DNA of 64,000 bases, taken from contig JAGFIZ010000137.1 in assembly GCA_024103135.1 (NCBI GenBank), positions 1-64,000 of the forward strand, read 5' to 3'. The stretch comes from Bradyrhizobiaceae bacterium. Its GTDB lineage: Bacteria > Bacteroidota > Ignavibacteria > Kapaibacteriales > Kapaibacteriaceae. Positions 36,197 through 45,968 of this stretch are shown piece after piece. A program made the position numbers and the translations under genes. The notes below the pieces were generated by a model that worked only from the letters and a program-made list of their open reading frames with translations, ran no database searches and was not told the origin of the DNA. Each line of letters begins with the position of its first letter. Position 1 is the first letter of the stretch.

Positions 36197-36591
36197 TTGA
36201 ACATCCAGGCAATACCGTACTTGTCCGTAAGCATACCAAACTTGGCACCCCAGAACGTATCCTGGAGTTCCATCGTTATGGTGCCGCCTTCGGCCAAGGC
36301 ATTGAACGCAGCCTGTTGTTCTTCGGCTGATTCAAAGTCCAAGCTCATACTGATGTTTGAGCCAGATGTTACGGACATTCCTGGCATGGTATCCGAAGCC
36401 ATGATGATCACGTCGTCGGCAACCAGAATGCAATGCAACACTCTATCGGCTGCATCGGCTGGAAAGTTCTGGTCAGGAGCATCTCCAAAATGCTGCACGG
36501 AAATGATCTCTCCATTCAAGGCATCGGCATAGAAGTCCATGGCTTCTTCACACGTGCCAGGGAATGTGAGATAAGGGGTTACTGATGGCAT
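36139..36591 (-). CDS. VOC (PhnB/glyoxalase-like) protein with acidic tail
   Basis: A 150-residue protein of the PhnB-type VOC superfamily: [21 protein letters not shown] at residues 5-25, then [11 protein letters not shown] and the second beta-alpha-beta unit ending [20 protein letters not shown]. The metal-binding pattern is that of PhnB-like proteins of unknown substrate. The last 18 residues are Asp/Glu, antisense to the serine tail of tsaB (58-nt overlap). It has the strongest Shine-Dalgarno seen here (AAGGAG, 5 nt spacing) and a TAGTTTCG element 28 nt upstream. Confidence 0.85.
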   Translation of the reverse strand: [150 protein letters not shown]

Positions 36592-36596
36592 GAGAG

Positions 36597-36627
36597 CTCC
36601 TTAAGGAAAATGTGGAATGCGAAACTA
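36597..36627 (-). promoter_or_regulatory. Promoter-like element and strong ribosome site of the VOC gene
   Basis: On the minus strand TAGTTTCG (36627-36620), one base off TAnnTTTG, is followed by AAGGAG (36602-36597) 5 nt before the ATG. The contrast with the leaderless-type genes in this window is clear. Confidence 0.45.
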
Positions 36628-36671
36628 GTGTACCGACTCGTACAACAATCATTTTTTTGATGACGGTTGCT

Positions 36672-38987
36672 TTACCAAGTGCCGCGGACCGACACCACGA
36701 GGTTACGGCCGGGTCCACTTACTCCTGATGCGTATGGCCTATACTGCACATCCAGAACGTTCTCCAGTATTGCCCTGACCTCCAGGTTGGTGGTTGCCTT
36801 CCAGCCAGCAGCAAGGTCGACCCTATTCCAAGGAAGTGCACCATCAGGTGTGGTATTCACACCCATGTTCGCTTCTCCGTCAACAGGAATTTCGCTGATG
36901 GGCTTGGCAGCATTCCACCAGAAGCTCGCACCCGCATCAAAAGCACCCTCACGCCACGTGGCACGAACCATGCCATAGGCAGGGGGCATGTGACTGAGTG
37001 GAATGGTGGTGTCGACGGCTGTGCCGTTCTGGTAAACTCCAGTAGCCAGAATACTCAGGTGGCTGAATTCCATCGATAGTTGCGTGCTAACACCATGGAT
37101 GTTGCTACGACCGATGTTCTGATTGGCATAGACTGCATAGCCAACACCATCGAGTGTAATGCTGTCTGATCCGTTGATGGTGAATGGACGCGTCTGAATT
37201 GCATCGATACTCCAGCTTCCGAATCCATTGACTTCGGCAGAAAGCCAGTCGAGTGGCTGCCAGCGTAGGCCTGCTTCGGCAGTGTACACATACTCTGGTC
37301 CGAGATTAGGATTTGGTGTTACGAGGTAACCAGGACCCGACTCAAAGACCTTTGCTACGTCGTCGAGGTTTGGTGCTCGAAAACCGGATGAGGCGTTACC
37401 ATGGATGATGAAGCTTGGTGTTACCTTCCATGTGGCACCAATCGATCCAGTTAATGCACTTGTACTCAAGCTCAAGTCAGTGAATGGATATGGGAACTGC
37501 GTGGTATCGGCAATGTTGCTCTTGAGGTCGTACATGGTGTATCGAACGCCACCGGCGATGATTACATCTTCGGACGTTGCCCATCGTGCTTGAGCATACG
37601 CAGCACCGCTGAGGATGGTGTTCTTGCCATCCGGATATCGTGAAGCTGTATTCGTAACCGCTCCGGTGACAATGTCGGTGCGAGTAGCTACGGATGTTAC
37701 GCCGTTGAAGAAGGCTTCAATGCCGTAGTACAGATCACGTTCCAATGTCGATGTTCCGTCAAGGTCGGTCTTCACGTCAGCATTGAGCGAACCAATGAGA
37801 ACGGTCTCGTCTTGCTTGCGTTTACTTGTAGAGTTGAATCGCCTGTCGTTCCGACTCTCATTGTAGTACTGAAACGATGCACTGATTTTGGCTTGATCAC
37901 CCAGTGCACCAGCATCATTAAGCTTGGTGGTAATGGTGTGCATTGTCCAAAGCTGCGGACCATAGTACCATTCGGCACTCTTTGGTAGCGTATCCTTCAA
38001 CTCTTGCAGACGGTCGTATCGTGGAACGTTTGAACTCGTCGAAAAAATCCCGCCATAGTTCAGTGTCACGTTGTCGTTGAGTTTCCAGGCAAGGTTCTCG
38101 GTGACATTAAGCTGAGAGTACCCTGTAAACCTTTGGACAAGTGGATCGGAGTTGTTGACCATAACGTCCTTGTCGCCTTGACGTTCCGCGTACCAGCTAC
38201 GTCGGCCGTAATCGGGGTATCGAGAGTCGAACACCGAGCCCCCGCGAAGGTCGTCGAAATCTGTTGCAGTAATCACGGTGGAAGATGCAAGCTCGGTACC
38301 TCCCCAATCCAAGGCCACGGTACCGGTTTTTTCCTGCATCGCCGTTCCATAACGTAGCATGGCTGTACCATGTAAGGAAGATCCTTCCGTAGCGAAGACG
38401 GCTTGTCTGGTACGGAAGACCATGACGCCACCAAGAGCATCGCTGCCATACTGAACGGAACCAGGACCATACAGTACTTCAGCCCCCTCCAATGCATTGG
38501 CATCAATGGTAATGGAGTTCTGAAGGTTTCCGCCACGGTAAATGGCATTGTTCATTCGTACGCCGTCCATGACCAGCAATACGCTGTTCGCGCCATAGCC
38601 ACGAAGCATTGGGCTGCCGCCGCCAAGTTGACTCTTCTGAACAAAAACACGTCCAGTTTGTCCAAGCATGTCGGCCGTTGTTGATGGATTGCGCAGTTGT
38701 ACTTCACGTGGTGTGACCGTCGTGATCTCACGCGAAACGGTAGAGAGGTTCTCGTCCCACCGCGACGCACTGATGACCACACTGTGCGCCTGCTTAACGG
38801 GCAAGGAGTCTGCCTGTGCGGATGAAGTGCTAGTATCAACACTGTCGGCATCATCACCTCGCTGCATGACTGCGGCAAGGTCCGTCGGCGTTGACGTCGG
38901 TTGTGTTTGTAGTTGTGCCGTGGCTTGAGGTGTTATGATTCCAATAGACCACACCACTCCCACGAGCATTCGCAAAAAACGATGCAT
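36672..38987 (-). CDS. TonB-dependent outer-membrane receptor
   Basis: A 771-residue receptor: signal peptide (residues 1-25, ending ATAQ), an N-terminal low-complexity region, a plug domain with VVISASRWDENLSTVSREI (TonB-box-like start near 70), RGYGANSVLLVMDGVRMNN near 127 and EVLYGPGSVQYGSDALGG near 170, then a beta-barrel that includes GFRAPNLDDVAKVFES near 520 and the C-terminal terminal strand ending VSVRGTW. The FRAPNLDD motif is frequent in haem, colicin-I and siderophore-type receptors. The ligand cannot be told. No iron-uptake gene is adjacent and no Fur box was recognised. Confidence 0.93.
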   Translation of the reverse strand: MHRFLRMLVGVVWSIGIITPQATAQLQTQPTSTPTDLAAVMQRGDDADSVDTSTSSAQADSLPVKQAHSVVISASRWDENLSTVSREITTVTPREVQLRNPSTTADMLGQTGRVFVQKSQLGGGSPMLRGYGANSVLLVMDGVRMNNAIYRGGNLQNSITIDANALEGAEVLYGPGSVQYGSDALGGVMVFRTRQAVFATEGSSLHGTAMLRYGTAMQEKTGTVALDWGGTELASSTVITATDFDDLRGGSVFDSRYPDYGRRSWYAERQGDKDVMVNNSDPLVQRFTGYSQLNVTENLAWKLNDNVTLNYGGIFSTSSNVPRYDRLQELKDTLPKSAEWYYGPQLWTMHTITTKLNDAGALGDQAKISASFQYYNESRNDRRFNSTSKRKQDETVLIGSLNADVKTDLDGTSTLERDLYYGIEAFFNGVTSVATRTDIVTGAVTNTASRYPDGKNTILSGAAYAQARWATSEDVIIAGGVRYTMYDLKSNIADTTQFPYPFTDLSLSTSALTGSIGATWKVTPSFIIHGNASSGFRAPNLDDVAKVFESGPGYLVTPNPNLGPEYVYTAEAGLRWQPLDWLSAEVNGFGSWSIDAIQTRPFTINGSDSITLDGVGYAVYANQNIGRSNIHGVSTQLSMEFSHLSILATGVYQNGTAVDTTIPLSHMPPAYGMVRATWREGAFDAGASFWWNAAKPISEIPVDGEANMGVNTTPDGALPWNRVDLAAGWKATTNLEVRAILENVLDVQYRPYASGVSGPGRNLVVSVRGTW

Positions 38988-39028
38988 GTAGTTCTTTCTC
39001 GTTAGTTAAAGTTCAATGAAGTTGCTGC

Positions 39029-39571
39029 CTACACCATCGGTTGAATAGAGGCAGCAAGGCGAATCGCAGCATTGAACTTCGGTGGTGGGTCCTCGCCATC
39101 CAGGTGTGGTGAACAGTGCTTGCGCTGGTTCACACACCATCGTTGTACAGATTGTGACTTGAGTGGAGGTTCACTTCCCGAAGGGGTCAGCGTTGTGAGT
39201 AGCTGCATCATGCGTTCCACTTGCTGACCAAACGTGTCGCGATTGAGGTCGTCGGCAAGTGATCGAGCAGCCATGACGATTTCTGTTTCTCGTTTGTCTC
39301 GGTAAGCATAAATAACGGTTACACCTGAACTGTCGTACCGTTGGACAACATCATACATCCAATGCTGGTAACAGAACTCCTTGGAGTGCTCCCACTCGAT
39401 TCGGGGATCATTATCGGGGTCGGCAAACTCGAATCGCTCGACGATGATTCGATCGGCTCGTTCCGACTCATAACGGGCAATACTGCGCAGGGCTACAACC
39501 ATGCCGCACCATCCTCCGACGGTGTAAATCAGGCATCCGATGGTTATTGCAGCGATCCCTGTGCGAATCAT
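39029..39571 (-). CDS. Membrane-anchored protein of unknown function
   Basis: A 180-residue protein with an N-terminal hydrophobic stretch ([24 protein letters not shown], residues 5-28) that acts as an anchor or uncleaved signal. The rest is soluble with no recognised domain; Cys residues appear at about 67, 145 and 153. It is divergent from purB, and ends 41 nt before the TonB receptor start on the same strand, so both could share a transcript. Confidence 0.55.
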   Translation of the reverse strand: MIRTGIAAITIGCLIYTVGGWCGMVVALRSIARYESERADRIIVERFEFADPDNDPRIEWEHSKEFCYQHWMYDVVQRYDSSGVTVIYAYRDKRETEIVMAARSLADDLNRDTFGQQVERMMQLLTTLTPSGSEPPLKSQSVQRWCVNQRKHCSPHLDGEDPPPKFNAAIRLAASIQPMV

Positions 39572-39597
39572 TTCGGAAACTACTACTGCCGAGTGAA

Positions 39598-39605
39598 TAA
39601 GTTTG
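39598..39605 (+). promoter_or_regulatory. -7 element (TAAGTTTG) 5 nt before purB
   Basis: TAAGTTTG matches TAnnTTTG exactly and ends 5 nt before the purB ATG at 39611. The ATG is the established N-terminus of PurB ([14 protein letters not shown]), so the gap is trustworthy and the mRNA is predicted leaderless. Confidence 0.55.
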
Positions 39606-39610
39606 CATCC

Positions 39611-40915
39611 ATGATTGAACGTTACACCCGTCCAGAAATGGGAGCCATCTGGTCAGACCAGTCACGCTTTTCCATTTGGCTTGAAATCGAAATACTCGCT
39701 TGCGAAGCACAAGCACAACTAGGCATCATCCCTCAAGAAGCTGTTGATGAGATTCGTGCAAAGGCACAGTTCAATGTGCAACGTATCCTCGAGATCGAGG
39801 AGGTTACCAGGCACGATGTGATTGCCTTTACCACCAACGTTGCAGAGTATGTAGGTCCTGCTTCGAGGTTCATACATCTCGGAATGACGTCGAGCGATGT
39901 GCTTGATACGTGCCTTGGTGTCCAGTTGAAAAAGGCCGGGGAAATCTTGATCAAGGGACTTGAGGCATTGCGCGATGTTCTGGCTCAACGCGCCGTAGAG
40001 TTCAAACACACCGTGTGTATTGGTCGTACGCATGGTATTCATGCTGAGCCGACGACGTTTGGTTTGAAACTTCTTCTTTGGCATCAGGAGACGCTCAGAA
40101 ACCTGGAGCGACTCAAAGCAGCGGTCGATACCGTCAGCACGGGAATGATTTCTGGTGCCGTTGGCACGTTCGAACATCTGTCGCCAGAGGTCGAGGCCTA
40201 CGTATGCAAGAATCTTGGGTTGAAGCCGGCACCAGTGTCCACACAAGTCATCCAGCGTGACCGGCATGCCGAGTTCCTGTCTGTCCTTGCCATAGTTGGT
40301 TCGCTATTGGAAAAGATTGGCACCGAGATCAGACACCTACAGCGAACCGAGGTCAGAGAAGCAGAAGAGAGTTTTGGCAAGGGGCAGAAGGGTTCAAGTG
40401 CAATGCCGCATAAGAAGAACCCGATTGTGAGTGAACGTCTGTGCGGTCTTGCCCGTTTGCTCCGAGGCAACGCCATGGCTGCCATGGAGAACAATGCATT
40501 GTGGCATGAGCGTGATATCTCACACAGTAGTGTAGAGCGTGTAATCTGTCCGGACTCTACCATTGCCTTAGACTACATGCTGTCGCTTGCAACGTCGATG
40601 ATTGCCAACCTGGTCGTCTATCCTGAGAACATGAAACGCAATCTCGAGCTCACCAATGGACTCCCACAATCTCAATCCGTTTTGCTTGCCTTGGTTCGCT
40701 CTGGGATCACCAGAGAGGATGCCTATCGCTTGGTGCAACGGAATGCGATGAAGACGTGGGATACCGGACAGCCACTACTGACGATGTTGTTGGCCGACGA
40801 TGAGGTTACGGCTGCTCTGGGATCGGAGGAGTTGCATGCCATCTTCGACGATGCCAGGATGTTGAAGAATGTGGATCTGATATTTGAAAGGTGCGGCCTA
40901 GAAGGTCGACCATGA
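39611..40915 (+). CDS. purB: Adenylosuccinate lyase
   Basis: A 434-residue enzyme of purine synthesis, cleaving SAICAR and adenylosuccinate to release fumarate. It starts [16 protein letters not shown]; further motifs are [13 protein letters not shown] near residue 84, [14 protein letters not shown] near 138 and the fumarase/aspartase superfamily signature [15 protein letters not shown] near 264. The longer open frame back to 39341 is ignored because the family N-terminus and the promoter both point to 39611. Its last 110 nt overlap, on the opposite strand, the 3' end of the glycine-rich protein gene. Confidence 0.97.
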   Translation: MIERYTRPEMGAIWSDQSRFSIWLEIEILACEAQAQLGIIPQEAVDEIRAKAQFNVQRILEIEEVTRHDVIAFTTNVAEYVGPASRFIHLGMTSSDVLDTCLGVQLKKAGEILIKGLEALRDVLAQRAVEFKHTVCIGRTHGIHAEPTTFGLKLLLWHQETLRNLERLKAAVDTVSTGMISGAVGTFEHLSPEVEAYVCKNLGLKPAPVSTQVIQRDRHAEFLSVLAIVGSLLEKIGTEIRHLQRTEVREAEESFGKGQKGSSAMPHKKNPIVSERLCGLARLLRGNAMAAMENNALWHERDISHSSVERVICPDSTIALDYMLSLATSMIANLVVYPENMKRNLELTNGLPQSQSVLLALVRSGITREDAYRLVQRNAMKTWDTGQPLLTMLLADDEVTAALGSEELHAIFDDARMLKNVDLIFERCGLEGRP

Positions 40916-42665
40916 CGTCGGCTGGATGGATTGACTGATTCACTGCACGATTTGCAAATGGATCAAACAGTCGCTCGCGATTCGATGCATTGCAAATCCC
41001 AACAACGGTAAACGTCGCGTTCTTTCGAACTTCTGCTCGTAGCCACGGTGGGTCGACCGTGATGGAATCAATGCACACGCTAACCCGTGAGCTATCCCCC
41101 AACAGACACAGGTACTGGAGGTAGAGTTCATCACTGGTTTGGTCAAGTGCATCCAACGTGGCGGTGACGTATCGCGTAGTATAGCGCCTACCGGACCACC
41201 AGAATGCGCCTTCAGGCCATAGCACGCTGGCACGAGCTCGAACACGCATGCGCAACCTGACTGTCTGCGTCAAGGGAGCCTCGCTGACAACCGAGATTCT
41301 AACGACACCTGATTCACCGATGTGTCCACTACTATCATGGGCGATTACGGTGATCGTCGATGTCCCGCATGGCGCGAATCCTGTATGAGGTGGAAGAACG
41401 GTGTGCTGGTAGAAACCCTCGGTGCCATTGCGAGCACCATACAAGGAGTCTTGTGAACACGGTGTACTGGTTCCGGATGGACGTCCTGCCTTCCCAGCAC
41501 TAACGTCTGTAGGTATGACTGCCTGCATTGGTGAGACAATTGCAATACGTCCGCCCCCTCCCCCGCCACCGGGTCCGTAACACCGTACCGAGGAATAGCT
41601 CCATCCACCATTTCCGCCTCGGGCATGAAGGATTGTTGTAGGGGGCTGACCACGAGTGATCAAGGTGTCGAACTTGAGGACAATGGTTCCACCCGCACCG
41701 CCACCACCAGCCCCATCACCCACGGCTGCTTGGGCATGCTCTCCGTCGCACAGGATTCGAGCCGTTGAGTCCAATATCAACACCTTGCACAGAATGACAA
41801 CGATGCCGCCACCACTGCCTCCATCACTTCCTAGGAAATCATTTTGATGTCCACCGCCCCCTCCCCCTCCAAGCAGTATGATGCTTGCATCCATTGGAGT
41901 GAAGGACTTACCACCGATGCCACCAATGTTGTTTGATCCGTATTCACTGGTTTGAAAACCTCCGCTTCCACCATCTCCGACATGGCCACCGCCTGCACCA
42001 CCAGCATTGCGTGCATTGCCGCCACCACCACCAAGCAATGCAGCGGCCCGTCCTGCATTAGCCGTATCGAACTGTGACGTTGGTCCATGCCCCTTCCCGC
42101 CGCCAAACCCGTGGTGCCAGGCTGCCGAAGCAATCGAGATCGAGGTGTCCATCGTATTGAGACTTGCCAAGCCGCCCGAATACCCTGCACCAACGGCATC
42201 AACAGTAGCGGAGATCACAACCGTGTCAGCCTTGATGGCGTAAACACCACCTACCCCGTCGTGATATGATCGAACGATAACATCGGCGTCGACTCGTACG
42301 GTCGTACCCGTAATAACTGGCACGGCTTGCGTGCAGGCTTGAACATCGAACAAGATCGGAAGGTCATCCAGATACAGACGATAACCGTTCCTGCCGACGA
42401 TGCGTTGAATGCACCACCGACCAGCGGTGTTGCCCGAGAGTAGTGAGTCAGCAATCGTTGTGCATGACTGGTAGAGAAGCACTAGTCCAGTGTCGACCAA
42501 CAGTGGCTCACTGCAGACAATACTACTCGTGCAGGTGTCGATCTCCACAACGCGAACGGCCTTAGGTGACCATGTGTGCGCATCAACGTGTATGCCTGTA
42601 CACAAGCAGGCAGCTAATGCAAAGCGGACAAGGCTCGTTACCGTGATGTAGAAAGCACGCGCCAT
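40806..42665 (-). CDS. Secreted glycine-rich protein (fibre/beta-helix type), last gene of the fibre cluster
   Basis: A 619-residue protein with a signal peptide ([19 protein letters not shown], residues 11-29), a beta-rich N-terminal domain with several cysteines, a glycine-rich middle (residues about 165-420, with runs such as [18 protein letters not shown]) that alternates hydrophobic strands with G-rich loops, and a C-terminal beta domain. This layout resembles extracellular glycine-rich structural proteins. The end lies antisense to the last 110 nt of purB; the final 36 residues are Arg/His/Pro-rich and unlike the body. It overlaps the preceding 499-residue gene by 28 nt. The function is unknown; surface adhesion or appendage structure is a guess. 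Confidence 0.65.
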   Translation of the reverse strand: MARAFYITVTSLVRFALAACLCTGIHVDAHTWSPKAVRVVEIDTCTSSIVCSEPLLVDTGLVLLYQSCTTIADSLLSGNTAGRWCIQRIVGRNGYRLYLDDLPILFDVQACTQAVPVITGTTVRVDADVIVRSYHDGVGGVYAIKADTVVISATVDAVGAGYSGGLASLNTMDTSISIASAAWHHGFGGGKGHGPTSQFDTANAGRAAALLGGGGGNARNAGGAGGGHVGDGGSGGFQTSEYGSNNIGGIGGKSFTPMDASIILLGGGGGGGHQNDFLGSDGGSGGGIVVILCKVLILDSTARILCDGEHAQAAVGDGAGGGGAGGTIVLKFDTLITRGQPPTTILHARGGNGGWSYSSVRCYGPGGGGGGGRIAIVSPMQAVIPTDVSAGKAGRPSGTSTPCSQDSLYGARNGTEGFYQHTVLPPHTGFAPCGTSTITVIAHDSSGHIGESGVVRISVVSEAPLTQTVRLRMRVRARASVLWPEGAFWWSGRRYTTRYVTATLDALDQTSDELYLQYLCLLGDSSRVSVCIDSITVDPPWLRAEVRKNATFTVVGICNASNRERLFDPFANRAVNQSIHPADVMVDLLGRTFQISDPHSSTSWHRRRWHATPPIPEQP

Positions 42666-44137
42666 CGCTGGTCGGCTCCGTCATACCAAAGTGTAACAGC
42701 ACCATTAGCGGGTACCTGGAGGACAACCCCTCCGGGTGTAAGGATGCGATTGTTGGCAGCACTATCGTATCCTTCGTTGTGTATTCCCATGCGCTCGCCG
42801 AGGTTGAAGATCGTGACTACGCGTCCTGTACGTCCACCATCCAGCCCCGTGACGTCGGCACCGGACACCCCGGTGATCACACGAACAATCGGCACCTCAT
42901 TAATGTGCAGGTCGGCAGCAACTGTTCCTGTTGGAATGGTAACCGTCATGGGATTGACCAGGGCCGGTATCCCACTGTGTTGTGAGCTAAACAGGTGAAC
43001 AAGCGATCGACTATTCTGACTGAATACAGACAGTGGAACTTGTGGTGGACGGTAGAGATCATCACTTCCAAGGAATACGTCGGCACCCAGGGCAGCAAGA
43101 GCAAGCCCTTGGGCATGTCCAGCAAACAATCCTCCTATTGGAAAGCCCTGGCCGATCGGAGCAGACTCACTAGTCCCCATCACACCAATTGAATATCCTG
43201 AGTGTGCCGAAGCCAGGCTCTGTGCCATACCATGAACTCCAATCGCAATTGTCCGTGTGCCTCCTGTTCCGCCGCGCAGAGAGATGCCGCGGACTCCGCA
43301 GGTTGTGTCGGACGATGCATTGCTATTGGAGGCACTTCGTCCCAGTACACCTACGCCCGGCGCACTTGGAACCGTTGTATACGAACTGCTCTGGGATAGT
43401 CCTATCACTCCCGTTCCAATCGTGTTGCCTCTACCAAGAACACCGATATGATCGGGACCCGCTGCCGTGGCGTCTACACCACGCCATGGTGGGGTGGTAC
43501 CGCCAACGTCCACGCCTGTGCCATCCATGGCATTCAGCGCATTGTAGCGTATACCAGTCCCACCAGTTATGTCGACTCCCGTACCGAGCGTCGGACGGCT
43601 CGAACCTGTTGGTCCGCCAATTCGAATACCAGTTCCGTTTCCATTCGCACTGCTGGTAATGAGCATTGCTGCATCGTTGCCACCAGTGAGTCCGGTGTTT
43701 GTGATATGAATCCCCGTTGTGCTGGTGGTTCCCGACATATCGACCACCACGCCCTTGCCACCTGTTGGCTGCAGTGTTCCCACACGAACCATTTCTCCCG
43801 GGGCAGCTCCAGTGAGTTCACCAACGCTAAGCGACCCACGTATCCACGTCGATCCGTCGCCACCTATCTCGACTGCTCTGACGGAAGCGTTGGCACCGAC
43901 AAGAAATCGGATTGGTTGTGGGATGGTGGACGATGTAGCTAGGACAAACGGGATGACTTCGTCAGTGTAGATCAGCGTGCCCGTCGAACCGTCCCACGCC
44001 GAACCACTAAGGTGTAGTCGTGTTGCAGTTAGTTCCTGTGTGTAACACAGAGGTGTGTTGAGCAGCACAACCACCGAGCTGTACAGAACGTGAGCTACGA
44101 TCAACGAAACTCGTTTGATGACAGACAAACACCGCAT
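42638..44137 (-). CDS. Secreted tail-fibre-like protein
   Basis: A 499-residue protein with a signal peptide (VLYSSVVVLLNTPLCYTQ) and a repetitive Gly/Thr/Ser-rich body with units such as GVGVLGRSAS, IGVLGRGNTIGTGVIGL and GVRGISLRGGTGGT, giving a fibre-like beta structure. The C-terminus (VRVITGVSGADVTGLDGG, then a W-x-VLS end) resembles receptor-binding ends of phage tail fibres, yet the signal peptide and the absence of any phage gene argue for a cell-surface fibre. It lies between two other secreted genes; the spacing (20 nt before it, 28-nt overlap after it) implies one operon. Confidence 0.65.
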   Translation of the reverse strand: MRCLSVIKRVSLIVAHVLYSSVVVLLNTPLCYTQELTATRLHLSGSAWDGSTGTLIYTDEVIPFVLATSSTIPQPIRFLVGANASVRAVEIGGDGSTWIRGSLSVGELTGAAPGEMVRVGTLQPTGGKGVVVDMSGTTSTTGIHITNTGLTGGNDAAMLITSSANGNGTGIRIGGPTGSSRPTLGTGVDITGGTGIRYNALNAMDGTGVDVGGTTPPWRGVDATAAGPDHIGVLGRGNTIGTGVIGLSQSSSYTTVPSAPGVGVLGRSASNSNASSDTTCGVRGISLRGGTGGTRTIAIGVHGMAQSLASAHSGYSIGVMGTSESAPIGQGFPIGGLFAGHAQGLALAALGADVFLGSDDLYRPPQVPLSVFSQNSRSLVHLFSSQHSGIPALVNPMTVTIPTGTVAADLHINEVPIVRVITGVSGADVTGLDGGRTGRVVTIFNLGERMGIHNEGYDSAANNRILTPGGVVLQVPANGAVTLWYDGADQRWRVLSTSR

Positions 44138-44157
44138 GACGCAATGGCAATCAGATG

Positions 44158-45054
44158 TTATGGATTCAAGACAGCCCAGGCAATTCGATCCGTTGCTTCT
44201 AGTCCGACGGATGTTTCAACCGTAATCGTCCCCCCAGCAACATCCCTGCCCGTCACACTTACACCAATAGTCGTCCCCGCGCCGTTGATAACCGTCACGA
44301 TAGGAACGCTATTCGCCGTTAGTGAAGCTCCGACGGTAATCGTGTGGTTGTAGGCTCCTGCAGTAGGAGTGTAGAGACCGTTTGGTATGGCAAACAGAGG
44401 ACTTTGCCAGGACATTGCACCGCTAACGTCAGACGTGAGTACCATCCCACTTGCCGCGGGTGCCGATGGAGGAAGTGTGTACGTAACAGAGCCGGTTTGC
44501 GCCCCTGCACGCAGAGCAGTGTAGTCGGTACCACCTGCACTTGGCTCAAAGAACCGCAGTTCTGAGGCCGCACCGCTATTGGTTAAGGAGGCGTTGCCAT
44601 GGACATCAACAAGACTCTGTGGAGTCTGTGTTCCAAAACCAACGTAACCAGCAGACGGACCAGCTACGCCAATCAGTCGAACTATCTCAGTGCCGTTTGT
44701 GGCAAGTACGAGGTCCTGTGCATTGTTGGTTCCCAGGTATTGCTGTCCAGCTTGCGTTCCTCCAGTGGTAATGGCTGTGCCTTCAAGTTGCCAGAACGAT
44801 GCATCGGCCCAGTCCAATTGTACTGTTGTACCGTTGACATTGGAAGCAGTGAGAGTTTGGCCTGCTGCACCAAGTACTGGTGGTAACAGGACCGTATACC
44901 CGGTAACGCCGGTGGTCGGGATGGAGAGTGAGATGGTTTCTGGTTGTGTATTCCTGAGTTTAAGCGTACCGGTTGTCTGACTCTGCGCCAAGAGTGGTAA
45001 GCCCCCTACCACAATCATGCAGATGAGTGTAACTATTCGCATTGCTGTGAGCAT
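44158..45054 (-). CDS. Secreted tail-fibre-like protein
   Basis: A 298-residue protein. The ATG at 45054 yields a good signal peptide (TLICMIVVGGLPLLAQS); the frame's first ATG is 17 codons further up and does not. The body contains QYLGTNNAQDLVLATNGTEI and VGFGTQTPQSLVDVHGN, the pattern found in tail-fibre-like proteins of FCB bacteria (GIGTxxPxxxLDVxG). The C-terminal 60 residues resemble those of the 241-residue protein upstream. Function unknown; presumably part of the same surface structure. Confidence 0.65.
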   Translation of the reverse strand: MLTAMRIVTLICMIVVGGLPLLAQSQTTGTLKLRNTQPETISLSIPTTGVTGYTVLLPPVLGAAGQTLTASNVNGTTVQLDWADASFWQLEGTAITTGGTQAGQQYLGTNNAQDLVLATNGTEIVRLIGVAGPSAGYVGFGTQTPQSLVDVHGNASLTNSGAASELRFFEPSAGGTDYTALRAGAQTGSVTYTLPPSAPAASGMVLTSDVSGAMSWQSPLFAIPNGLYTPTAGAYNHTITVGASLTANSVPIVTVINGAGTTIGVSVTGRDVAGGTITVETSVGLEATDRIAWAVLNP

Positions 45055-45198
45055 AGATCCTCCGATGGTTGAATTGTGAAAAAGTGATGGTGTGATGAAG
45101 TACAACTGGTTTGTTGGAATGGCTTCGTATTGATGGTGGTGACGGCCTTATGGAAAGGGGCGATGGAGACGACATCGGCATCGCCGCTGTAGCGCTGA

Positions 45199-45924
45199 TC
45201 ATTGCACGTACCAGAGTATGTATTCACCCTCGATCAAGGGGGCCGAGGCTATCAGAGTGAACTCTCCCAGTGCATTGTCAATGTCAAGCACCGTCACCCC
45301 CACAACGGTTTTGCTTACAACGTGGGCATAGATCGTGGTGTTAGGCGGAAAGGGATTGTTCAGTCGAATGGTGAACTGGTACTCACCAGGTAATGCATCA
45401 ATGCGTCCGCGTTGCAAGGCATTGGTCGCTGACACCGTTAGGGTCTTCCCCTGTCTGTTGACATGGATACCGTCCTTCCCAACAATCTCCACAGCACCTG
45501 CCACTTCGTTGACGGAGGTGACCACACCGGTAACTTCAGGGGCAAGAGCTTCGGCAACCAAGGCCTTATCGGCCAGCAACGCATAGGGAACACTGGTGAG
45601 TACGGTACGTGGCACGAGCTCACTTCCCCCATCGATGCTGAAGCCTATCCAGAGTGTGCCCGAACGGAGTAGACCAGGCGGCAATGGTATTGCCGATCCC
45701 GCTACGACGGTAGCGAGTCCGTCTACTACATCCGTTACCAGCGACTCGACGTGGAGTGGCGTCCCCCCCGTTGGAGTAGAGTACCATCGGGTAACGAGTT
45801 CATGTTTCCCATTGAACTGTATACCACCCTGTTCCAGGTACACCTGAAAGGTGATGGTTTGTGGGATTTGTGCAGAGCAGACTACGGCTCCGCAAACGAT
45901 GAAGATCAGTACAAGTCTTTGCAT
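45199..45924 (-). CDS. Secreted tail-fibre-like protein, first gene of the cluster
   Basis: A 241-residue protein: signal peptide (MQRLVLIFIVCGAVVCSAQ), then IPQTITFQVYLEQGG and the SVPYALLADKALVAEAL motif, both typical of proteins in FCB bacteria that precede tail-fibre or T9SS-linked modules. TGVVTSVNEVAGAVEIVG is a beta-repeat also found in fibre proteins. The C-terminal beta module (FTIRLNNPF ... GEYILWYVQ) has the same pattern as in the 298-residue neighbour. It starts the four-gene cluster, 44 nt after the 174-residue membrane protein gene. Confidence 0.65.
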   Translation of the reverse strand: MQRLVLIFIVCGAVVCSAQIPQTITFQVYLEQGGIQFNGKHELVTRWYSTPTGGTPLHVESLVTDVVDGLATVVAGSAIPLPPGLLRSGTLWIGFSIDGGSELVPRTVLTSVPYALLADKALVAEALAPEVTGVVTSVNEVAGAVEIVGKDGIHVNRQGKTLTVSATNALQRGRIDALPGEYQFTIRLNNPFPPNTTIYAHVVSKTVVGVTVLDIDNALGEFTLIASAPLIEGEYILWYVQ

Positions 45925-45968
45925 ACAATGACGCTGTTGCGCATCGTATGCAGAGTGTGACGCCTTGG

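Noticed and set aside
36629-36650. Second LexA-like site (GTAC-CGACTC-GTAC)
   Set aside because: The spacing between GTAC half-sites is 6 instead of 4, and the neighbouring VOC gene is not a damage gene.
40806-45924. Prophage remnant (tail-fibre-like proteins)
   Set aside because: All four proteins have signal peptides and there are no capsid, terminase, integrase or lysis genes nearby.
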